Below, in pieces: positions 20,708 to 36,200 of a stretch of DNA of 64,000 nucleotides. The position numbers and the translations under genes were made by a program. Positions within the stretch are counted from its first letter, which is position 1; every line of letters starts with the position of its first letter. The stretch lies in NCBI RefSeq assembly GCF_002575655.3, contig NC_053037.3, forward strand, positions 502,952,544-503,016,543. Reading direction: 5' to 3'. The notes beneath the pieces are model-generated. The model saw only the letters and a list, made by a program, of their open reading frames with translations. It did not search any database and was not told where the DNA came from. Source of the stretch: Aegilops tauschii subsp. strangulata. Its lineage: Eukaryota; Streptophyta; Magnoliopsida; Poales; Poaceae.

Positions 20708-23700
20708 ATGGAGCGGCATCAACATGCCGTGGTACAAATTTTGTCCCATTTGGGGCAGGTTTGGATATATGCTTCTCACAAACCGGAGTTTCTCACAACA
20801 AGCATGATGGTTTTTGGTAGGGAACGTCCCACCTTTGGGGTCGAAACGATATCCATTGCCTCTTATTGCTTTCAATTTTTTTCTCGTGTCAACATAGAAC
20901 AACAGGAGTGTTGTGTGAATTTTTGTGATATTTCGGGGTTCGTTTGGACATTTTATGCATTAACTGAGTTTTCAATGCATTTATGTGCATAATTCAAATT
21001 TGAACTACATCCACATGCTCCAGTGCATATAAATTGGTTGAAAAATAAAATATGTGTCCTTGGGTGCATGCTTAGGTCCCATGCAAGAAATGGGAATGAA
21101 TTTCAAACACCAGGGCACCGTTGATTGCCGGCAAAACATTGAAATGCCTGGTTTTTAAATTCTCATAAATCAAAAAATCATCGGAAATTCATGAAACTTG
21201 GCATGCTATCATGGAGCGGCATCAACATGCCGTGGTACAAATTTTGTCCCATTTGGGGCAGGTTTGGGTATATGCTTCTCACAAACCGGAGCTTCTCACA
21301 ACAAGCATGATGGTTTTCGGTTGGGAACGTTCCACCATTGGGGACGAAACGATATCCATTGCCTCTTATTGCTTTAAATTTTTTTCTCATGTCAACATAG
21401 AACAAAAGGTGCGTTGTGTGAATTTTTGTGATTTTTCCTGGTTCGTTTGGACATTTTTATGCATTAACTGAGTTTTCAATGCATTTATGTGCATAATTCA
21501 AATTTGAACTACATGCACATGCTCCAGTGCATATAAATTGTTTGAAAAATCAAATCTCTGTCCTTGGGTGCATGCTTAGGTCCCATGCAAGAAATGGGAA
21601 TGAATTTAAAACACCAGGGCACCGTTGATTGCCGGCAAAACATTGAGATGCCTGGTTTTTAAATTCTAGTAAATCCAAAAATCGTCTGAAATTCATGGAA
21701 CTTGGCATGCTATCATGGAGCGGCATCAACATGCCGTGGTACAAATTTTGTCCCATTTGGGGCAGGTTTGGGTATATGCTTCTCACAAACCGGAGCTTCT
21801 CACAACAACCATGATGGTTTTTGGTAGGGAATGTCCCACCTTTGGGGTCGAAACGATATCCATTCCCTCTTATTGCTTTCATTTTTTTCCCGTGTCAACA
21901 TAGAACAACGGGAGTGTTGTGTGAATTTTTGTGATATTTCGGTGTTCGTTTGGACATTTTAGGCATTAACTGAGTTTTCAATAAATTATGTGCATAATTC
22001 AAATTTGGACTACATCCACATGCTGCAGTGCATATAAATTGGTTGAAAAATTAAATCTCTGTCCTTGGGTGCATTCTTAGGTCCCATGAAAGAAATGGGA
22101 ATGAATTTAAAACACCAGGGCTCCGTTGATTGCCGGCAAAACATTGAGATGCCTGGTTTTTAAATTCTCGTAAATCCAAAAATCGTCTGAAATTGATGAA
22201 ACTTGGCATGCTATCATGGAGCGGCATCAACATGCCGTGGTACAAATTTTGTCCCATTTGGGGCAGGTTTGGATATATGCTTCTCACAAACCGGAGTTTC
22301 TCACAACAAGCATGATGGTTTTTGGTAGGGAACGTCCCACCTTTGGGGTCGAAACGATATCCATTGCCTCTTATTGCTTTCAATTTTTTTCTCGTGTCAA
22401 CATAGAACAACAGGAGTGTTGTGTGAATTTTTGTGATATTTCGGGGTTCGTTTGGACATTTTATGCATTAACTGAGTTTTCAATGCATTTATGTGCATAA
22501 TTCAAATTTGAACTACATCCACATGCTCCAGTGCATATAAATTGGTTGAAAAATAAAATATGTGTCCTTGGGTGCATGCTTAGGTCCCATGCAAGAAATG
22601 GGAATGAATTTCAAACACCAGGGCACCGTTGATTGCCGGCAAAACATTGAAATGCCTGGTTTTTAAATTCTCATAAATCAAAAAATCATCGGAAATTCAT
22701 GAAACTTGGCATGCTATCATGGAGCGGCATCAACATGCCGTGGTACAAATTTTGTCCCATTTGGGGCAGGTTTGGGTATATGCTTCTCACAAACCGGAGC
22801 TTCTCACAACAAGCATGATGGTTTTCGGTTGGGAACGTTCCACCATTGGGGACGAAACGATATCCATTGCCTCTTATTGCTTTAAATTTTTTTCTCATGT
22901 CAACATAGAACAAAAGGTGTGTTGTGTGAATTTTTGTGATTTTTCCTGGTTCGTCTGGACATTTTTATGCATTAACAGAGTTTTCAATGCATTTATGTGC
23001 ATAATTCAAATTTGGACTACATGCACAAGCTCCAGTGCATATAAATTGGTTGAAAAATTAAATCTCTGTCCTTGGGTGCATTCTTAGGTCCCATGCAAGA
23101 AATGGGAATGAATTTCAAACACCAGGGCACCGTTGATTGCCGGCAAAACATTGAAATGCCTGGTTTTTAAATTCTCATAAATCAAAAAATCATCGGAAAT
23201 TCATGAAACTTGGCATGCTATCATGGAGCGGCATCAACATGCCGTGGTACAAATTTTGTCCCATTTGGGGCAGGTTTGGGTATATGCTTCTCACAAACCG
23301 GAGCTTCTCACAACAAGCATGATGGTTTTCGGTTGGGAACGTTCCACCATTGGGGACGAAACGATATCCATTGCCTCTTATTGCTTTAAATTTTTTTCTC
23401 ATGTCAACATAGAACAAAAGGTGTGTTGTGTGAATTTTTGTGATTTTTCCTGGTTCGTCTGGACATTTTTATGCATTAACAGAGTTTTCAATGCATTTAT
23501 GTGCATAATTCAAATTTGGACTACATGCACAAGCTCCAGTGCATATAAATTGGTTGAAAAATTAAATATCTGTCCTTGGGTGCATTCTTAGGTCCCATGC
23601 AAGAAATGGGAATGAATTTAAAACACCAGGGCACCGTTGATTGCCGGCAAAACATTGAGATGCCTGGTTTTTAAATTCTAGTGAATCCAAAAATCGTCTG

Positions 23701-24229
23701 AAATTCATGGAACTTGGCATGCTATTATGGAGCAGCATCAACATGCCATGGTACAAATTTTGTCCCATTTGGGGCAGGTTTGGGTATATGCTTCTCACAA
23801 ACCGTAGTTTCTCACAACAAGCATAATGGTTTTTGGTAGGGACCATCCCACCTTTGGGATCGAAACGATATCCATTGCCACTTATTGCTTTCAATTTTTT
23901 TCTCGTGTCAACATAGAACAACAGGAGTGTTTTGTGAATTTTTGTGATATTTCGGGATTCGTTTGGACATTTTATGCATTAACTGAGTTTTCAATGCATT
24001 TATGTGCACAATTCAAATTTGAACTACATGCACATGCTCAAGTGCATATAAATTGGTTGAAAAATCAAATCTGTGTACTTGGGTGCATGCTTAGGTCCCA
24101 TGCAAGAAATGGGAATGAATTTCAAACACCAGGGCACCGTTGATTGCAGGCAAAACATTGAGATGCCTGGTTTTTAAATTCTCCGAAATTCTACAATCGT
24201 CTGAAATTCATGAAACTTGGCATGCTATC
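20708..24229 (+). repeat. Satellite zone 3: trimer block (1508 bp) plus unit duplication
   Basis: 20708 recurs at 22216, and 21211 recurs at 22719, both at an offset of 1508 bp with almost no differences. The 22719 unit is duplicated again at 23223, 504 bp further on. Diagnostic variants are TTTGGATATATGC in the first type, and TCTCATAAATCAAAAAATCATC with GCTTTAAATTTTTTTC in the second. Confidence 0.85.
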
Positions 24230-27200
24230 ATGGAGCGGCATCAACATGTCGTGGTACTAATTTTGTCCCATTTGGGGCAGGTTTGGGTATATGCTTCTCA
24301 CAAACCGGAGCTTCTCACAACAAGCATGATGGTTTTCGGTTGGGAACGTTCCACCTTTGGGGACGAAACGATATCCGTTGCCTCTTATTGCTTTCAATTT
24401 TTTTTCTCATGTCAACATAGAACAAAAGGAGTGTTGTGTGAATTTTTGTGATTTTTCCTGGTTCATCTGGACATTTTTATGCATTAACAGAGTTTTCAAT
24501 GCATTTTATGTGCATAATTCAAATTTGGACTACATGCACAAGCTCCAGTGCATATAAATTGGTTGAAAAATTAAATCTCTGTCCTTGGGTGCATTCTTAG
24601 GTCCCATGCAAGAAATGGGAATGAATTTAAAACACCAGGGCACCGTTGATTGCCGGCAAAACATTGAGATGCCTGGTTTTTAAATTCTAGTGAATCCAAA
24701 AATCGTCTGAAATTCATGGAACTTGGCATGCTATTATGGAGCAGCATCAACATACCATGGTACAAATTTTGTCCCATTTGGGGCAGGTTTGGGTATATGC
24801 TTCTCACAAACCGGAGCTTCTCACAACAACCATGATGGTTTTTGGTAGGGAATGTCCCACCTTTGGGGTCGAAACGATATCCATTGCCTCTTATTGCTTT
24901 CATTTTTTTCCCGTGTTAACATAGAACAACGGGAGTGTTGTGTGAATTTTTGTGATATTTCGGTGTTCGTTTGGACATTTTAGGCATTAACTGAGTTTTC
25001 AATGCATTATGTGCATAATTCAAATTTGAACTACATCCACATGCTCAAGTGCATATAAATTGGTTGAAAAATCAAATCTCTGTCCTTGGCTGCATGCTTA
25101 GGTCCCATGAAAGAAATGGGAATGAAATTTAAAACACCAGGGCTCCGTTGATTGCCGGCAAAACATTGAGATGCCTGGTTTTTAAATTCTCGTAAATCCA
25201 AAAATCGTCTGAAATTGATGAAACTTGGCATGCTATCATGGAGCGGCATCAACATGCCGTCGTACAAATTTTGTCCCATTTGGGGCAGGTTTGGATATAT
25301 GCTTCTCACAAACCGGAGTTTCTCACAACAAGCATGATGGTTTTTGGTAGGGACCATCCCACCTTTGGGGTCGAAACGATATTCATTGCCTCTTATTGCT
25401 TTCAATTATTTTCTCGTGTCAACATAGAACAACAGGAGTGTTGTGTGAATTTTTGTGATATTTCGGGGTTCGTTTGGACATTTTATGCATTAACTGAGTT
25501 TTCAATGCATTTATGTGCATAATTCAAATTTGAACTACATGCACATGCTCAAGTGCATGTAATTGGTTGAAAAATCAAATCTATTTCCTTGGGTGCATGC
25601 TTAGGTCCCATGCAAGAAATGGGAATGAATTTCAAACACCAGGGCACCGTTGATTGCCGGCAAAACATTGAGATGCCTGCTTTTTAATATCTAGTAAATC
25701 CAAAAATCGTCTGAAATTCATGGAACTTGGCATGCTATTATGGAGCTGCATCAACATGCCGTGGTACAAATTTTGTCCCATTTGGGGCAGGTTTGGGTAT
25801 ATGCTTCTCACAAACCGGAGTTTCTCACAACAAGCATGATGGTTTTTGGTAGGGAACGCCCCACCTATGGGGTCGAAACGATATCCGGTGCCTCTTATTG
25901 CTTTCAATTTTTTTCTCGTGTCAACATAGAACAACAGGAGTGTTGTGTGAATTTTTGTGATATTTCGCGGTTCGTTTGGACATTTTATGCATTAACTGAG
26001 TTTTCAATGCATTTATGTGCACAATTCAAATTTGAACTACATGCACATGCTCAACTACATATAAATTGGTTGAAAAATCAAATCTGTGTACTTGGGTGCA
26101 TGCTTAGGTCCCATGCATGAAATGGGAATGAATTTCAAACACCAGGGCACCGTTGATTGCAGGCAAAACATTGAGATGCCTGGTTTTTAAATTCTCCTAA
26201 ATTCTAAAATCGTCTGAAATTCATGAAACTTGGCATGCTATCATGGAGCGGCATCAACATGTCGTGGTACTAATTTTGTCCCATTTGGGGCAGGTTTGGG
26301 TATATGCTTCTCACAAACCGGAGCTTCTCACAACAAGCATGATGGTTTTCGGTTGGGAACGTTCCACCTTTGGGGACGAAACGATATCCATTTCCTCTTA
26401 TTGCTTTCAATTTTTTTTTCATGTCAACATAGAACAAAAGGAGTGTTCTGTGAATTTTTGTGATTTTTCCTGGTTCATCTGGACATTTTTATGCATTAAC
26501 AAAAAATTTAATGCATTTATGTGCGTAATTCAAATTTGAACTACATGCACATGGTCAAGTGCATATAAATTGGTTGAAAAATCAAATCTGTGTACTTGGG
26601 TGCATGCTTAGGTCCCATGCAAGAAATGGGAATGAATTTCAAACAACAGGGCACCGTTGATTGCAGGCAAAACATTGAGATGCCTGGTTTTTAAATTCTC
26701 CTAAATTCTAAAATCGTCTGAAATTCATGAAACTTGGCATGCTATCATGGAGCGGCATCAACATGTCGTGGTACTAATTTTGTCTCATTTGGGGCAGGTT
26801 TGGGTATATGCTTCTCACAAACCGGAGCTTCTCACAACAAGCATGATGGTTTTCGGTTGGGAACGTTCCACCTTTGGGGACGAAACGATATCCGTTGCCT
26901 CTTATTGCTTTCAATTTTTTTCTCATGTCAACATAGAACAAAAGGAGTGTCGTGTGAATTTTTGTGATTTTTCCTGGTTCATCTGGACATTTTTATGCAT
27001 TAACAGAGTTTTCAATGCATTTATGTGCATAGTTCAAATTTGGACTACATGCACAAGCTCCAGTGCATATAAATTGGTTGAAAAATTAAATCTCTGTCCT
27101 TGGGTGCATTCTTAGGTCCCATGCAAGAAATGGGAATGAATTTAAAACACCTGGGCACCGTTGATTACCGGCAAAACATTGAGATGCCTGGTTTTTAAAT

Positions 27201-30200
27201 TCTAGTGAATCCAAAAATCGTCTGAAATTCATGGAACTTGGCATGCTATTATGGAGCAGCATCAACATGCCATGGTACAAATTTTGTCCCATTTGGGGCA
27301 GGTTTGGGTATATGCTTCTCACAAACCGGAGCTTCTCACAACAACCATGATGGTTTTTCGTAGGGAACGTCCCACCTTTGGGGTCGAAACGATATCCATT
27401 GCCTCTTATTGCTTTCATTTTTTTCCCGTCTCAACATAGAACAACGGGAGTGTTGTGTGAATTTTTGTGATATTTCGGTGTTCGTTTGGACATTTTAGGC
27501 ATTAACTGAGTTTTCAATACATTATGTGCATAATTCAAATTTGAACTACATCCACATGCTCCAGTGCATATAAATTGGTTGAAAAATCAAATCTCTGTCC
27601 TTGGCTGCATGCTTAGGTCCCATGAAAGAAATGGGAATGAATTTAAAACACCAGGGCTCCGTTGATTGCCGGCAAAACATTGAGATGCCTGGTTTTTAAA
27701 TTCTCGTAAATCCAAAAATCGTCTGAAATTGATGAAACTTGGCATGCTATCATGGAGCGGCATCAACATGCCGTGGTACAAATTTTGTCCCATTTGGGGC
27801 AGGTTTGGATATATGCTTCTCACAAACCGGAGTTTCTCACAACAAGCATGATGGTTTTTGGTAGGGAACGTCCCACCTTTGGGGTCGAAACGATATCCAT
27901 TGCCACTTATTGCTTTCAATTTTTTTCTCGTGTCAACATAGAACAACAGGAGTGTTGTGTGAATTTTTGTGATATATCGGGGTTCGTTTGGACATTTTAT
28001 GCATTAACTGAGTTTTCAATGCATTTATGTGCACAATTCAAATTTGAACTACATGCACATGCTCAAGTGCATATAAATTGGTTGAAAAATCAAATCTGTG
28101 TACTTGGGTGCATGCTTAGGTCCCATGCATGAAATGGGAATGAATTTCAAACACCAGGGCACCGTTGATTGCAGGCAAAACATTGAGATGCCTGGTTTTT
28201 AAATTCTCCTAAATTCTAAAATCGTCTGAAATTCATGAAACTTGGCATGCTATCATGGAGCGGCATCAACATGTCGTGGTACTAATTTTGTCCCATTTGG
28301 GGCAGGTTTGGGTATATGCTTCTCACAAACCGGAGCTTCTCACAACAAGCATGATGGTTTTCGGTTGGGAACGTTCCACCTTTGGGGACGAAACGATATC
28401 CGTTGCCTCTTATTGCTTTCAATTTTTTTTCTCATGTCAACATAGAACAAAAGGAGTGTTGTGTGAATTTTTGTGATTTTTCCTGGTTCATCTGGACATT
28501 TTTATGCATTAACAGAGTTTTCAATGCATTTATGTGCATAATTCAAATTTGGACTACATGCACATGCTCCAGTGCATATAAATTGGTTGAAAAATTAAAT
28601 CTCTGTCCTTGGGTGCATTCTTAGGTCCCTTGCAAGAAATGGGAATGAATTTAAAACACCAGGGCACCGTTGATTGCCGGCAAAACATTGAGATGCCTTG
28701 TTTTTAAATTCTAGTGAATCCAAAAATCGTCTGAAATTCATGGAACTTGGCATGCTATTATGGAGCAGCATCAACATGCCATGGTACAAATTTTGTCCCA
28801 TTTGGGGCAGGTTTGGGTATATACTTCTCACAAACCGGAGCTTCTCACAACAACCATGATGGTTTTTGGTAGGGAACGTCCCACCTTTGGGGTCGAAACG
28901 ATATCCATTGCCTCTTATTGCTTTCATTATTTTCCCGTGTCAACATAGAACAACGGGAGTGTTGTGTGAATTTTTGTGATATTTCGGTGTTCGTTTGGAC
29001 ATTTTAGGCATTAACTGAGTTTTCAATGCATTATGTGCATAATTCAAGTTTGAACTACATCCACATGCTCCAGTGCATATAAATTGGTTGAAAAATCAAA
29101 TCTCTGTCCTTGGCTGCATGCTTAGGTCCCATGAAAGAAATGGGAATGAATTTAAAACACCAGGGCTCCGTTGATTGCCGGCAAAACATTGAGATGCCTG
29201 GTTTTTAAATTCTCGTAAATCCAAAAATCGTCTGAAATTGATGAAACTTGGCATGCTATCATGGAGCGGCATCAACATGCCGTGGTACAAATTTTCTCCC
29301 ATTTGGGGCAGGTTTGGATATATGCTTCTCACAAACCGGAGTTTCTCACAACAAGCATGATGGTTTTTGGTAGGGACCGTCCCACCTTTGGGGACGAAAA
29401 GATATCCAATGCCACTTATTGCTTTCAATATTTTCTCGTGTCAACATAGAACAACAGGAGTGTTGTGTGAATTTTTGTCATATTTCGGGGTTAGTTTGGA
29501 CATTTTATGCATTAACTAAGTTTTCAATGCATTTATGTGCACAATTCAAATTTGAACTAAATGCACACGCTCAAGTGCATATAAATTGGTTGAAAAATCA
29601 AATATGTGTCCTTGGGTGCATGCTTAGGTCCCATGCAAGCAATGGGAATGAATTTCAAACACCAGGGCACAGTTGATTGCCGGCAAAACATTGAGATGCC
29701 TGGTTTTTAAATTCTCCTAAATCCTAAAATCGTCTGAAATTCATGAAACTTGGCATGCTATCATGGAGCGGCATCAACATGTCGTGGTACTAATTTTGTC
29801 CCATTTGTGGCAGGTTTGGGTATATGCTTCTCACACACCGGAGCTTCTCACAACAAGCATGATGGTTTTCGGTTGGGAACGTTCCACCTTTGGGGACGAA
29901 ACGATATCCATTGCCTCTTATTGCTTTCAATTTTTTTTCTCATGTCAACATAGAACAAAAGGAGTGTTCTGTGAATTTTTGTGATTTTTCCTGGTTCATC
30001 TGGACATTTTTATGCATTAACAGAATTTTTAATGCATTTATGTGCATAATTCAAATTTGAACTACATGCACATGCTCCAGTGCATATAAATTGGTTGAAA
30101 AATTAAATCTCTGTCCTTGGGTGCATTCTTAGGTCCCATGCAAGAAATGGGAATGAATTTAAAACACCAGGGCACCGTTGATTGCCGGCAAAACATTGAG

Positions 30201-33200
30201 ATGCCTGGTTTTTAAATTCTAGTAAATCCAAAAATCGTCTGAAATTCATGCAACTTGGCATGCTATTATGGAGCAGCATCAACATGCCGTGGTACAAATT
30301 TTGTCCCATTTGGGGCAGGTTTGGGTATATGCTTCTCACAAACCGGAGTTTCTCACAACAAGCATGATGGTTTTTGGTAGGGAACGTCCCACCTTTGGGG
30401 TCGAAACGATATCCATTGCCTCTTATTGCTTTCAATTTTTTTCTCGTGTCCACATAGAACAACAGGAGTGTTGTGTGAATTTTTGTGATATTTCGGGGTT
30501 CGTTTGGACATTTTATGCATTAACTGAGTTTTCAATGCATTTATGTGCATAATTCAAATTTGAACTACATCCACATGCTCCAGTGCATATAAATTGGTTG
30601 AAAAATCAAATCTGTGTCCTTGGGTGCATGCTTAGGTCCCATGCAAGAAATGGGAATGAATTTCAAACACCAGGGCACCGTTGATTGCAGGCAAAACATT
30701 GAGATGCCTGGTTTTTAAATTCTCCTAAATTCTAAAATCGTCTGAAATTCATGAAACTTGGCATGCTATCATGGAGCGGCATCAACATGTCGTGGTACTA
30801 ATTTTGTCCCATTTGGGGCAGGTTTGGGTATATGCTTCTCACAAACCGGAGCTTCTCACAACAAGCATGATGGTTTTCGGTTGGGAACGTTCCACCTTTG
30901 GGGACGAAACGATATCCGTTGCCTCTTATTGCTTTCAATTTTTGTTCTCATGTCAACATAGAACAAAAGGAGTGTTGTGTGAATTTTTGTGATTTTTCCT
31001 GGTTCATCTGGACATTTTTATGCATTAACAGAGTTTTCAATGCATTTATGTGCATAATTCAAATTTGGACTACATGCACAAGCTCCAGTGCATATAAATT
31101 GGTTGAAAAATTAAATCTCTGTCCTTGGGTGCATTCTTAGGTCCCATGCAAGAAATGGGAATGAATTTAAAACACCAGGGCACCGTTGATTGCCGGCAAA
31201 ACATTGAGATGCCTGGTTTTTAAATTATAGTGAATCCAAAAATCGTCTGAAATTCATGGAACTTGGCATGCTATTATGGAGCAGCATCAACATGCCATGG
31301 TACAAATTTTGTCCCATTTGGGGCAGGTTTGGGTATATGCTTCTCACAAACCGGAGCTTCTCACAACAACCATGATGGTTTTTCGTAGGGAACGTCCCAC
31401 CTTTGGGGTCGAAACGATATCCATTGCCTCTTATTGCTTTCATTTTTTTCCCGTCTCAACATAGAACAACGGGAGTGTTGTGTGAATTTTTGTGATATTT
31501 CGGTGTTCGTTTGGACATTTTAGGCATTAACTGAGTTTTCAATGCATTATGTGCATAATTCAAATTTGAACACATCCACATGCTCCAGTGCATATAAATT
31601 GGTTGAAAAATCAAATCTCTGTCCTTGGCTGCATGCTTAGGACCCATGAAAGAAATGGGAATGAATTTAAAACACCAGGGCTCCGTTGATTGCCGGCAAA
31701 ACATTGAGATGCCTGGTTTTTAAATTCTCGTAAATCCAAAAATCGTCTGAAATTGATGAAACTTGGCATGCTATCATGGAGCGGCATCAACATGCCGTGG
31801 TACAAATTTTGTCCCATTTGGGGCAGGTTTGGATATATGCTTCTCACAAACCGGAGTTTCTCACAACAAGCATGATGGTTTTTGGTAGGGAACGTCCCAC
31901 CTTTGGGGTCGAAACGATATCCATTGCCACTTATTGCTTTCAATTTTTTTCTCGTGTCAACATAGAACAACAGGAGTGTTGTGTGAATTTTTGTGATATT
32001 TCGCGGTTCGTTTGGACATTTTATGCATTAACTGAGTTTTCAATGCATTTATGTGCACAATTCAAATTTGAACTACATGCACATGCTCAACTACATATAA
32101 ATTGGTTGAAAAATCAAATCTGTGTACTTGGGTGCATGCTTAGGTCCCATGCATGAAATGGGAATGAATTTCAAACACCAGGGCACCGTTGATTGCAGGC
32201 AAAACATTGAGATGCCTGGTTTTTAAATTCTCCTAAATTCTAAAATCGTCTGAAATTCATGAAACTTGGCATGCTATCATGGAGCGGCATCAACATGTCG
32301 TGGTACTAATTTTGTCCCATTTGGGGCAGGTTTGGGTATATGCTTCTCACAAACCGGAGCTTCTCACAACAAGCATGATGGTTTTCGGTTGGGAACGTTC
32401 CACCTTTGGGGACGAAACGATATCCGTTGCCTCTTATTGCTTTCAATTTTTTTTCTCATGTCAACATAGAACAAAAGGAGTGTTGTGTGAATTTTTGTGA
32501 TTTTTCCTGGTTCATCTGGACATTTTTATGCATTAACAGAGTTTTCAATGCATTTATGTGCATAATTCAAATTTGGACTACATGCACATGCTCCAGTGCA
32601 TATAAATTGGTTGAAAAATTAAATCTCTGTCCTTGGGTGCATTCTTAGGTCCCATGCAAGAAATGGGAATGAATTTAAAACACCAGGGCGCCGTTGATTG
32701 CCGGCAAAACATTGAGATGCCTGGTTTTTAAATTCTAGTGAATCCAAAAATCGGCTGAAATTCATGGAACTTGGCATGCTACTATGGAGCAGCATCAACA
32801 TGCCATGGTACCAATTTTGTCCCATTTGGGGCAGGTTTGGGTATATACTTCTCACAAACCGGAGCTTCTCACAACAACCATGATGGTTTTTGGTAGGGAA
32901 CGTCCCACCTTTGGGGTCGAAACGATATCCATTGCCTCTTATTGCTTTCATTATTTTCCCGTGTCAACATAGAACAACGGGAGTGTTGTGTGAATTTTTG
33001 TGATATTTCGGTGTTCGTTTGGACATTTTAGGCATTAACTGAGTTTTCAATGCATTATGTGCATAATTCAAATTTGAACTACATCCATATGCTCCATTGC
33101 ATATAAATTGGTTGAAAAATCAAATCTCTGTCCTTGGCTGCATGCTTAGGACCCATGAAAGAAATGGGAATGAATTTAAAACACCAGGGCTCCGTTGATT

Positions 33201-36200
33201 GCCGGCAAAACATTGAGATGCCTGGTTTTTAAATTCTCGTAAATCCAAAAATCGTCTGAAATTCATGAAACTTGGCATGCTATCATGGAGCGGCATCAAC
33301 ATGCCGTGGTACAAATTTTGTCCCATTTGGCGCAGGTTTGGATATATGCTTCTCACAAACCGGAGTTTCTCACAACAAGCATGATGGTTTTTGGTAGGGA
33401 ACGTCCCACCTTTGGGGTCGAAACGATATCCATTGCCACTTATTGCTTTCAATTTTTTTCTCGTGTCAACATAGAACAACAGGAGTGTTGTGTGAATTTT
33501 TGTGATATTTCGCGGTTCGTTTGGACATTTTATGCATTAACTGAGTTTTCAATGCATTTATGTGCACAATTCAAATTTGAACTACATGCACATGCTCAAC
33601 TACATATAAATTGGTTGAAAAATCAAATCTGTGTACTTGGGTGCATGCTTAGGTTCCATGCATGAAATGGGAATGAATTTCAAACACCAGGGCACCGTTG
33701 ATTGCAGGCAAAACATTGAGATGCCTGGTTTTTAAATTCTCCTAAATTCTAAAATCGTCTGAAATTCATGAAACTTGGCATGCTATCATGGAGCGGCATC
33801 AACATGTCGTGGTACTAATTTTGTCCCATTTGGGGCAGGTTTGGGTATATGCTTCTCACAAACCGGAGCTTCTCACAACAAGCATGATGGTTTTCGGTTG
33901 GGAACGTTCCACCTTTGGGGACGAAACGATATCCGTTGCCTCTTATTGCTTTCAATTTTTTTTCTCATGTCAACATAGAACAAAAGGAGTGTTGTGTGAA
34001 TTTTTGTGATTTTTCCTGGTTCATCTGGACATTTTTATGCATTAACAGAGTTTTCAATGCATTTATGTGCATAATTCAAATTTGGACTACATGCACATGC
34101 TCCAGTGCATATAAATTGGTTGAAAAATTAAATCTCTGTCCTTGGGTGCATTCTTAGGTCCCATGCAAGAAATGGGAATGAATTTAAAACACCAGGGCGC
34201 CGTTGATTGCCGGCAAAACATTGAGATGCCTGGTTTTTAAATTCTAGTGAATCCAAAAATCGTCTGAAATTCATGGAACTTGGCATGCTATTATGGAGCA
34301 GCATCAACATGCCATGGTACAAATTTTGTCCCATTTGGGGCAGGTTTGGGTATATACTTCTCACAAACCGGAGCTTCTCACAACAACCATGATGGTTTTT
34401 GGTAGGGAACGTCCCACCTTTGGGGTCGAAACGATATCCATTGCCTCTTATTGCTTTCATTATTTTCCCGTGTCAACATAGAACAACGGGAGTGTTGTGT
34501 GAATTTTTGTGATATTTCGGTGTTCGTTTGGACATTTTAGGCATTAACTGAGTTTTCAATGCATTATGTGCATAATTCAAATTTGAACTACATCCACATG
34601 CTCCATTGCATATAAATTGGTTGAAAAATCAAATCTCTGTCCTTGGCTGCATGCTTAGGTCCCATGAAAGAAATGGGAATGAATTTAAAACACCAGGGCT
34701 CCGTTGATTGCCGGCAAAACATTGAGATGCCTGGTTTTTAAATTCTCGTAAATCCAAAAATCGTCTGAAATTCATGAAACTTGGCATGCTATCATGGAGC
34801 GGCATCAACATGCCGTGGTACAAATTTTGTCCCATTTGGGGCAGGTTTGGATATATGCTTCTCACAAACCGGAGTTTCTCAGAACAAGCATGATGGTTTT
34901 TGGTAGGGACCGTCCCACCATTGGGGACGAAAAGATATCCAATGCCACTTATTGCTTTCAATATTTTCTCGTGTCAACATAGAACAACAGGAGTGTTGTG
35001 TGAATTTTTGTGATATTTCAGGGTTAGTTTGGACATTTTATGCATTAACTAAGTTTTCAATGCATTTATGTGCACAATTCAAATTTGAACTACATGCACA
35101 TGCTCAAGTGCATATAAATTGGTTGAAAAATCAAATCTGTGTCCTTGGGTGCATGCTTAGGTCCCATGCAAGCAATGGGAATGAATTTCAAACACCAGGG
35201 CACAGTTGATTGCCGGCATAACATTGACATGCCTGGTTTTTAAATTCTCCTAAATCCTAAAATCGTCTGAAATTCATGAAACTTGGCATGCTATCATGGA
35301 GCGGCATCAACATGTCGTGGTACTAATTTTGTCCCATTTGTGGCAGGTTTGGGTATATGCTTCTCACAAACCGGAGCTTCTCACAACAAGCATGATGGTT
35401 TTCGGTTGGGAACGTTCCACCTTTGGGGACGAAACGATATCCATTGCCTCTTATTGCTTTCAATTTTTTTCTCATGTCAACATAGAACAAAAGGAGTGTT
35501 CTGTGAATTTTTGTGATTTTTCCTGGTTCATCTGGGCATTTTTATGCATTAACAGAATTTTTAATGCATTTATGTGCATAATTCAAATTTGAACTACATG
35601 CACATGCTCCAGTGCATATAAATTGGTTGAAAAATTAAATCTCTGTCCTTGGGTGCATTCTTAGGTCCCATGCAAGAAATGGGAATGAATTTAAAACACC
35701 AGGGCACCGTTGATTGCCGGCAAAACATTGAGATGCCTGGTTTTTAAATTCTAGTAAATCCAAAAATCGTCTGAAATTCATGCAACTTGGCATGCTATTA
35801 TGGAGCAGCATCAACATGCCGTGGTACAAATTTTGTCCCATTTCGGGCAGGTTTGGGTATATGCTTCTCACAAACCGGAGTTTCTCACAACAAGCATGAT
35901 GGTTTTTGGTAGGGAACGTCCCACCTTTGGGGTCGAAACGATATCCATTGCCTCTTATTGCTTTCAATTTTTTTCTCGTGTCAACATAGAACAACAGGAG
36001 TGTTGTGTGAATTTTTGTGATATTTCGGGGTTCGTTTGGACATTTTATGCATTAACTGAGTTTTCAATGCATTTATGTGCATAATTCAAATTTGAACTAC
36101 ATCCACATGCTCCAGTGCATATAAATTGGTTGAAAAATAAAATATGTGTCCTTGGCTGCATGCTTAGGTCCAATGAAAGAAATGGGAATGAATTTCAAAC